Below, piece by piece: positions 19,245-23,950 of a DNA stretch of 23,950 nucleotides. The stretch's first letter is position 1. The number at the start of each line of letters is the position of its first letter. Below the pieces are notes generated by a model. It was not told the DNA's origin. It saw only the letters and a program-made list of their open reading frames with translations, and did no database searches. The DNA comes from Bondarzewia mesenterica (lineage: Eukaryota; Basidiomycota; Agaricomycetes; Russulales; Bondarzewiaceae), in NCBI GenBank assembly GCA_004802705.1, contig SGPL01000508.1:1-23950 (forward strand). The letters are read 5' to 3'. A program made the position numbers and the translations under genes.

Positions 19245-19616
19245 CAATTCCCAATGCAACTGACCCAACAGCTACTCTCCATTTAGACTGCGAAAAATCT
19301 TGATGAGGAACGGCCGACTTCTCAATAGATCCGAGCACGGCGCTTCGAGGAAGTCGAGCTTGGTTGAAATAAGTCAGATAGTGGTTCATCAGCATATGCA
19401 TCGTTCCTCCGCACGAAGCCTACGACAAAACTTAAGCAAGGAATAATCCTTGAAATAAAGAGATTGCATGCACCTGAGAGTGACTCCAGCGTACGTCTTC
19501 ATGCCATTGTCTATGTTCAACACAAACGGGCGGATGCCGTGAACTTTTCTGACCACGGTCAGACACGTAAAGACAATGTCGATGCACAGCAATACAACAG
19601 GAACAATAGGCAGCAT
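19198..19616 (-). other. Unidentified membrane-protein-like exons, possible gene remnant
   Basis: The minus strand has a frame at 19389-19616 with a hydrophobic start (LPIVPVVLLCIDIVFTCLTVV). A second frame ends at 19198, reading MNHYLTYFNQARLPRSAV and then a likely terminal membrane segment (VAVGSVALGIVCIGAVEVLY) before the stop. A GT donor near 19470 could link them, but I could not build a confident chain and do not recognise the family. The first frame loosely resembles helices of fungal multi-span proteins such as the DUF6533 group; this is weak. Confidence 0.3.
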
Positions 19617-21272
19617 ATACCCGTCATGAAATATCAGCGAAACCGTGTCTAGTAATCATAAACAACGTCATGCTTCCTACTTGGCAGCTTGAGAACTAGG
19701 TGCCAGGATGAGAAATTCTCTCGTGGAAAGCAAAGTCACTGTGGTCTCCAGATTTTCTGCGTCGCGGCCATGTCCTCGTTATGTCAAAAGGAACCGGCCG
19801 ATTTTTCGATACTGGAGAAAATCACCTATCAAGGGCGTATTAATGTATTTCAAAAGTGTACCGGTGACCAGATTGTATTGAATTGTGAGAAGCATCGTGG
19901 CTGTACCATCGTAGGCAACCATAGTATCAGCATGACAGGCCCAAAATTTAGGTCCCAGGCTTGCGATATCCCCGAGGTTCATTTATGTGTCGGTATATGA
20001 GGTTATTGGCTTTGTAGAAGACAAAAATGGCCACGAATGGTATGCGAGCCCTATGGCATCGGCTCCTTCGTATGGTAGACGTGCGCGTTCCATCGAAGTA
20101 AGATGATGGATCTGCATTTGGAATATGGGAGTTTTTGGAAGACAGTAGGAGTAGGTCGGCCGATGTTGAGAAGCCATAACGTAACTATCACGCCAGTTCT
20201 GTGAACGATGATGAGGTCGTAGATGGAGAACAGATAGCATCTAATATTCAGAAAAAGATGAACGATGAATTTCGAGAGAACCTTACATATAGCGCGGGGC
20301 TGCTGAGAGCGGAGATCAGGATTTATGAAAAAATTATGTATACGAGAAGGGAGTGTCTGCGGGACGAAGAGATAAAAGCCGCCTCCGTTTGGAAGCGACT
20401 GATGAACAGGTTTGACTGACAGAGGAAACGTACNAAGCCAGCACAATACTCCAAGCGCACACAAAAGCAGGCCATTTCAAAGTCATCTGATGGAAATTCT
20501 GGCGCTCCTCGCGGACCGTGCCAGTGGTATCTGAACGGATTCAATCTCCGGGTGATGAGGTAGGTTTTTTTACCGTGTTATTTGAGGAGATCGATATGAT
20601 GCATAGAACTCACCAACAGTTTGATGACGGAGCTACAGCGCGAAGGTAGAGAAAGGCCAGCGACGGGTTTTCGGGGGCACGGAAAAAACCGACGGACAGA
20701 CGACGAATCCTTCCATAGTCGGGTCGAGGGAACGTACTGGGGGAGGGAAGCTGGTATCGAAGTGGGTTCATGCTGCGGACAGCCGGTACAGTGTGATGGA
20801 CTAACGATCACGCAATGCTGCAACAGATCACGGGGCCGCAGGATCGTTACCGAAACATTGGTGACTACAAAAATGATAAGTACAGTGAAGAAAACGAAGA
20901 CTGATTTGAATTGAAGCAAGATGGCTGCAATATTAAGAATAGAAGTGCCTACTTCAAGACTTACGGCGCGTCGTGCGACCGAGTAACATCCAGTAATCAT
21001 CCGTCCAGACTACGATATCCATGGAGACTGGAAGATGGAAACTAAAGAAACGAGGAAATCAGCCAAGGACCTGAGAGAATGATGCTATGGGAAAGAGATG
21101 GTGAAGAGCGAAGTCAGCTTGGTGGCAGGATGCATTGCCATCTGGGCTCTGGTGAGTCTGTAACGCCTTCATTGGTCTGAATTTGCAGGCACATTTTGGA
21201 AGGGACATACAAGGCTGGGAATAGCACATCGTGCATCTGCTCCAAGAAATATTAAGTCCGCGAATTGAGAGG
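19617..21272. other. Stretch without a supported gene
   Basis: Candidate frames include minus 20578-21000, with a hydrophobic segment (SVFVFFTVLIIFVVTNVSV), and plus 20201-20419, a charged, helical-looking 72-residue frame. Neither has recognisable motifs or a clear splice context. One ambiguous base lies at 20434. Decayed upstream exons of the minus-strand membrane-like frame may be here. Confidence 0.35.
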
Positions 21273-22008
21273 TTTTCCATTAGAGGAGTAATGCAGTGAG
21301 ATTCTTTTCCAGGTGATATAATAGAGTAGGGTTCCCACGCTTAGGACAGGTTCATCAAACAACGGCTCGGAAAGGACTATCGGGCGTATGTAGCACTAAT
21401 CGAAACCAAATCCTGGCCATCGGAGTCAATCACGTTCCTGTCACCAGAATCATGGAAAATGAGGAATATATACCTGAAATTCAACCGCCCTTCCACCGGG
21501 AATATCAAGCCATGAATCCGTCGGAACCATGTCAGATGCTATTTGATTGGCTTAGAGGCTTTAAAGCCCAGCCTAAGCCAACCAAGCAGCATCTGATATG
21601 TGAACACTATGGTTCTTTTTGATTCATGGTTTGCTGTCCGCGGGGTCCCCTCGCGCATGCACTTTCTCACCTCTCTTGGTGAATTATTGCGATCAGAGAT
21701 GCGCTCGCGTGAACAGGACAATGGTTCCATGCAGCGATAGTTGGTTCTGTGAGTTGTGGACGGTCCCAGGATACTGTACCAATTGGACCGATTCGAAAAC
21801 CTCGTAAGCATGCCGGGTTTGTCAATTCGTAGGAAATTTGTCATATGAATATTGTGATTGCAAAGACTGCCGCAATGCTCATCATCGGCACCCACGGCTC
21901 ACGAAAATGGCACAAGGTCGCAATCCAAATGATGATGAGTCAGTATTCGAAGTTCTACATCAACAGAAAATCCAAAGCGTCACATATCTAACCTGTCGAC
22001 CCACTCGC

Positions 22009-23125
22009 TCATTTGGTTGCCTCCTGCAGCTTCTCTCCTTCCTGCGACCATGATGGTCTAGCCAAACGGAACCCATCTCCTAAGCGTGAATACGTGGTGT
22101 CCCCCAGTCTGCTGACAGGTTTGAGACGTGCAGGATCAACGGTCCCATTCTCCGTAAATACGTCCTTGCGGACATGAACGTATTTTACGAGACCAAGAAT
22201 CAGCGTAGTGGCCGTTTGGCCTGTAGTAGGGTGCACCACGTCGATCGCTTTGAATAACTGGGCAGAGGCATTTATTGTCAGCAAGAAAAAATATAACCAC
22301 GGTTGTTATATACATACCTCGCACTCCATGCTGAATGCGCTCTCCTTGACGCAAGCAGGCTTGACATGGATCTATAGTAATCAAGTAAAAGCATGGTAAG
22401 TTCGTGTCGTCGGCCGTGATGAGTCCTTCTAACTTACGCTCGACTTCTTCGTCAACCCGCTAGCAGGCCACTCGCTGACCTCTTCCGGAGCGTCGATGGA
22501 ACAGACGTTCGAGTTCTCTACAAAAGCTTCACTGATAATGCTGACTGTGAAGCCTTTTGTAGCTTTGATGTTATTCGCAGTATCCTTTATGCGGGTGGGG
22601 CCATTCGTGCAGGATATCGATATGACTGGAGGGTTGGCAGAGACCTATTACTCGAAAGTCAGAGACATCAGATGCACGGAAGGGGCCCCTCTACGCATCA
22701 TGGCACATACCTGATTGAACCAACTGCGATCACAAATAGGATTGATTAGCACTCACGACAGCGAGGTTGCGAAGCATGATGGCAACTACCTGAAAGGTGC
22801 AAGGTTCTCAATCCCGGTGGCGGACACAGTGGAGACGAATGCAATAGGTCTCGGCACGATACCGCTTATCATGAGGGCGTACAGCTTCCTGTCATCGTAA
22901 GAAACGGTCAGTCATTCAACTCTAGAGATGAATAGCCTACATTGCTTACATGGGATTCTCAGATCCGGCGTCAACAACCTTCCACCCATCTCTTTCCCCC
23001 GAAAGCCATTCTTTTCCTTCGACAGTTGCATCTACCCTCTGCCCGTAAGTCCATGCGCTGTTCGGAGGAGCGGTGTGCTTAAAAGTCGCCTGCTCGTCGA
23101 AATGTGGAAGTTCATGGGAGGACAT
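22009..23125 (-). CDS. Flavin reductase-like (FMN-binding split barrel) protein, copy 2
   Basis: The six exons correspond one to one with copy 1: 22950-23125, 22790-22888, 22711-22723, 22438-22644, 22318-22371 and 22009-22257. They total 798 nt and encode 265 residues without a stop. All splice sites are kept; one intron is a base shorter. Differences from copy 1 are mostly single substitutions. At two sites this copy reads closer to what I expect of the family (VENSN where copy 1 has VEYSN, and AFSMECE where copy 1 has AFIMECE). The predicted function is an FMN-binding reductase-like protein with unknown substrate. Both copies being open suggests selection or a recent duplication. Confidence 0.88.
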
Positions 23126-23403
23126 AGATGAGAGGAAGTTGAGTGAACGTTTGAGATGGTGTTCGTGAGATGGGTCCTCAGGCTCAAGATATAGAAACTT
23201 GGGCCCATGGAACGCCTCGGGTTGCGGCAGTTTAGCGGAAGCTATTGTCCCAGTGAGGCAAGACGTGGATGACGGAGCAATGACCCTCTGATGAAGAAAA
23301 CTGAGTAAGCGCACACGTACCCACATAGCGGTTTTCAGCGCCCGAACATGCCCGGGATCCCAGACCCATCGATTCATCCACTATCAGGCCAATAGGCGAT
23401 GCA

Positions 23404-23415
23404 GCTATGCATAGC
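23404..23415. repeat. 12-nt palindrome upstream of flavin-reductase copy 2
   Basis: gctatgcatagc in the same position relative to the gene as at 8258-8269. Confidence 0.6.
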
Positions 23416-23950
23416 GCACACATGCATCATTCAGTGAATCGCAGACTCTCCGACGTCTTCATCTGCTCGTCTAGTCCAAGGTTCTCCCGTTGAGTAGGTA
23501 AGATTATTTTGAGAAAAAGAGGCCAAACACGCACCAGACATCATGCCATCACGCCGACCAAACTGGTATGAATCTCCCGGATGACAGCAGCCCTCAAAAG
23601 TGTCGAATGGATCCGCCGTGCGCATGATTCCCAGTCCTTCATGGTGTTGCTGCGTCCAAATCAATCAATTCAACAAGCTATGCAACTGTGATGATGTACC
23701 TCGGGCATCTCTGAGAACTATCTCAGACTGCCGATGAAGAGGGTCCGTCAGAGGCTGCATCTCAGCGGCACTGCGAGATGAGCAAATAACACCGGCACCT
23801 CCCGGCACCAGGCCGCCCTGCAGGTTGCCAAACACCGTGACGAATACTGATTTCGCATACATACTTCGTCAAATCTGTATCTTATTTTTCTTGCTCTCTC
23901 AACCGATTCGTTCTGATAGCAGACGTCCGTAATGACTTGTGGACAACACA

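Larger units (their letters stand above)
21273..23950. repeat. 2.7 kb direct repeat, copy 2
   Basis: Counterpart of 6131-8808, offset by about 15.14 kb. It starts at ttttccat and runs to the end of the window. The gene inside stays intact while non-coding parts carry more indels, such as a 4-nt insertion near 21388. Confidence 0.9.

Noticed and set aside
6131..23950. LTR retrotransposon or composite DNA transposon reading of the 2.7 kb direct repeats
   Set aside because: The repeats hold a spliced host-type gene, and I saw no TG...CA ends, terminal inverted repeats, target-site duplication, integrase, reverse transcriptase or transposase between them.
1..23950. tRNA genes, rRNA genes and CRISPR arrays
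   Set aside because: No convincing T-loop with matching cloverleaf, no rRNA-like sequence and no regularly spaced short repeats were found by eye on either strand.

Overview
The window looks like nuclear DNA from a basidiomycete fungus, most likely an agaricomycete. Genes are split by short introns (48 to 67 nt) with GTRNGY donors and YAG acceptors, micro-exons occur, and there is a remnant of a FunK1-type kinase, a fungal-expanded family. Scattered ambiguous bases (N), mostly at 14430-14650, suggest draft assembly.

Layout. 1-813: little recognisable. 814-1867 (-): a FunK1-type protein kinase pseudogene broken by several frameshifts and lacking its catalytic C-lobe. 2712-3941 (+): an intact C2H2 zinc-finger protein with a TATA box upstream. 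3942-6130: no gene I can support. 6131-8808: copy 1 of a roughly 2.7 kb direct repeat holding an intact six-exon flavin-reductase-like gene (-). 9765-14014: duplication unit A with an eight-exon gene (-) for a 1118-residue protein: three N-terminal repeats, a P-loop NTPase and a probable restriction-endonuclease-like C-terminus. 14015-14606: unique, N-containing sequence. 14607-14712: a short repeat. 14717-15160: an inverted 5' fragment of the flavin-reductase gene. 15303-19112: duplication unit B with a paralogue of the NTPase gene that has only two N-terminal repeats and a frameshift at an A8 tract. 19129-19244: second copy of the short repeat, here the 3' end of an unidentified gene. 19245-21272: unidentified, with membrane-like ORFs. 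21273-23950: copy 2 of the 2.7 kb repeat with a second intact flavin-reductase gene, running off the window.

The centre of interest is the tandem NTPase-nuclease locus. These proteins resemble the NTPase-REase architecture known from fungal Crinkler/CR-type effectors and their transposon-linked relatives. The N-terminal region is built from phase 1-1 exons of about 104 residues. The extra module in gene A begins like the last module and ends like the first, as one unequal crossover would produce. The pair lies between two flavin-reductase copies, and a third, inverted promoter-plus-5' fragment between the two genes points antisense into gene B. I infer repeated local duplication and recombination. 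A shared function for the flavin reductase and the NTPase-nuclease genes is not shown by the sequence.
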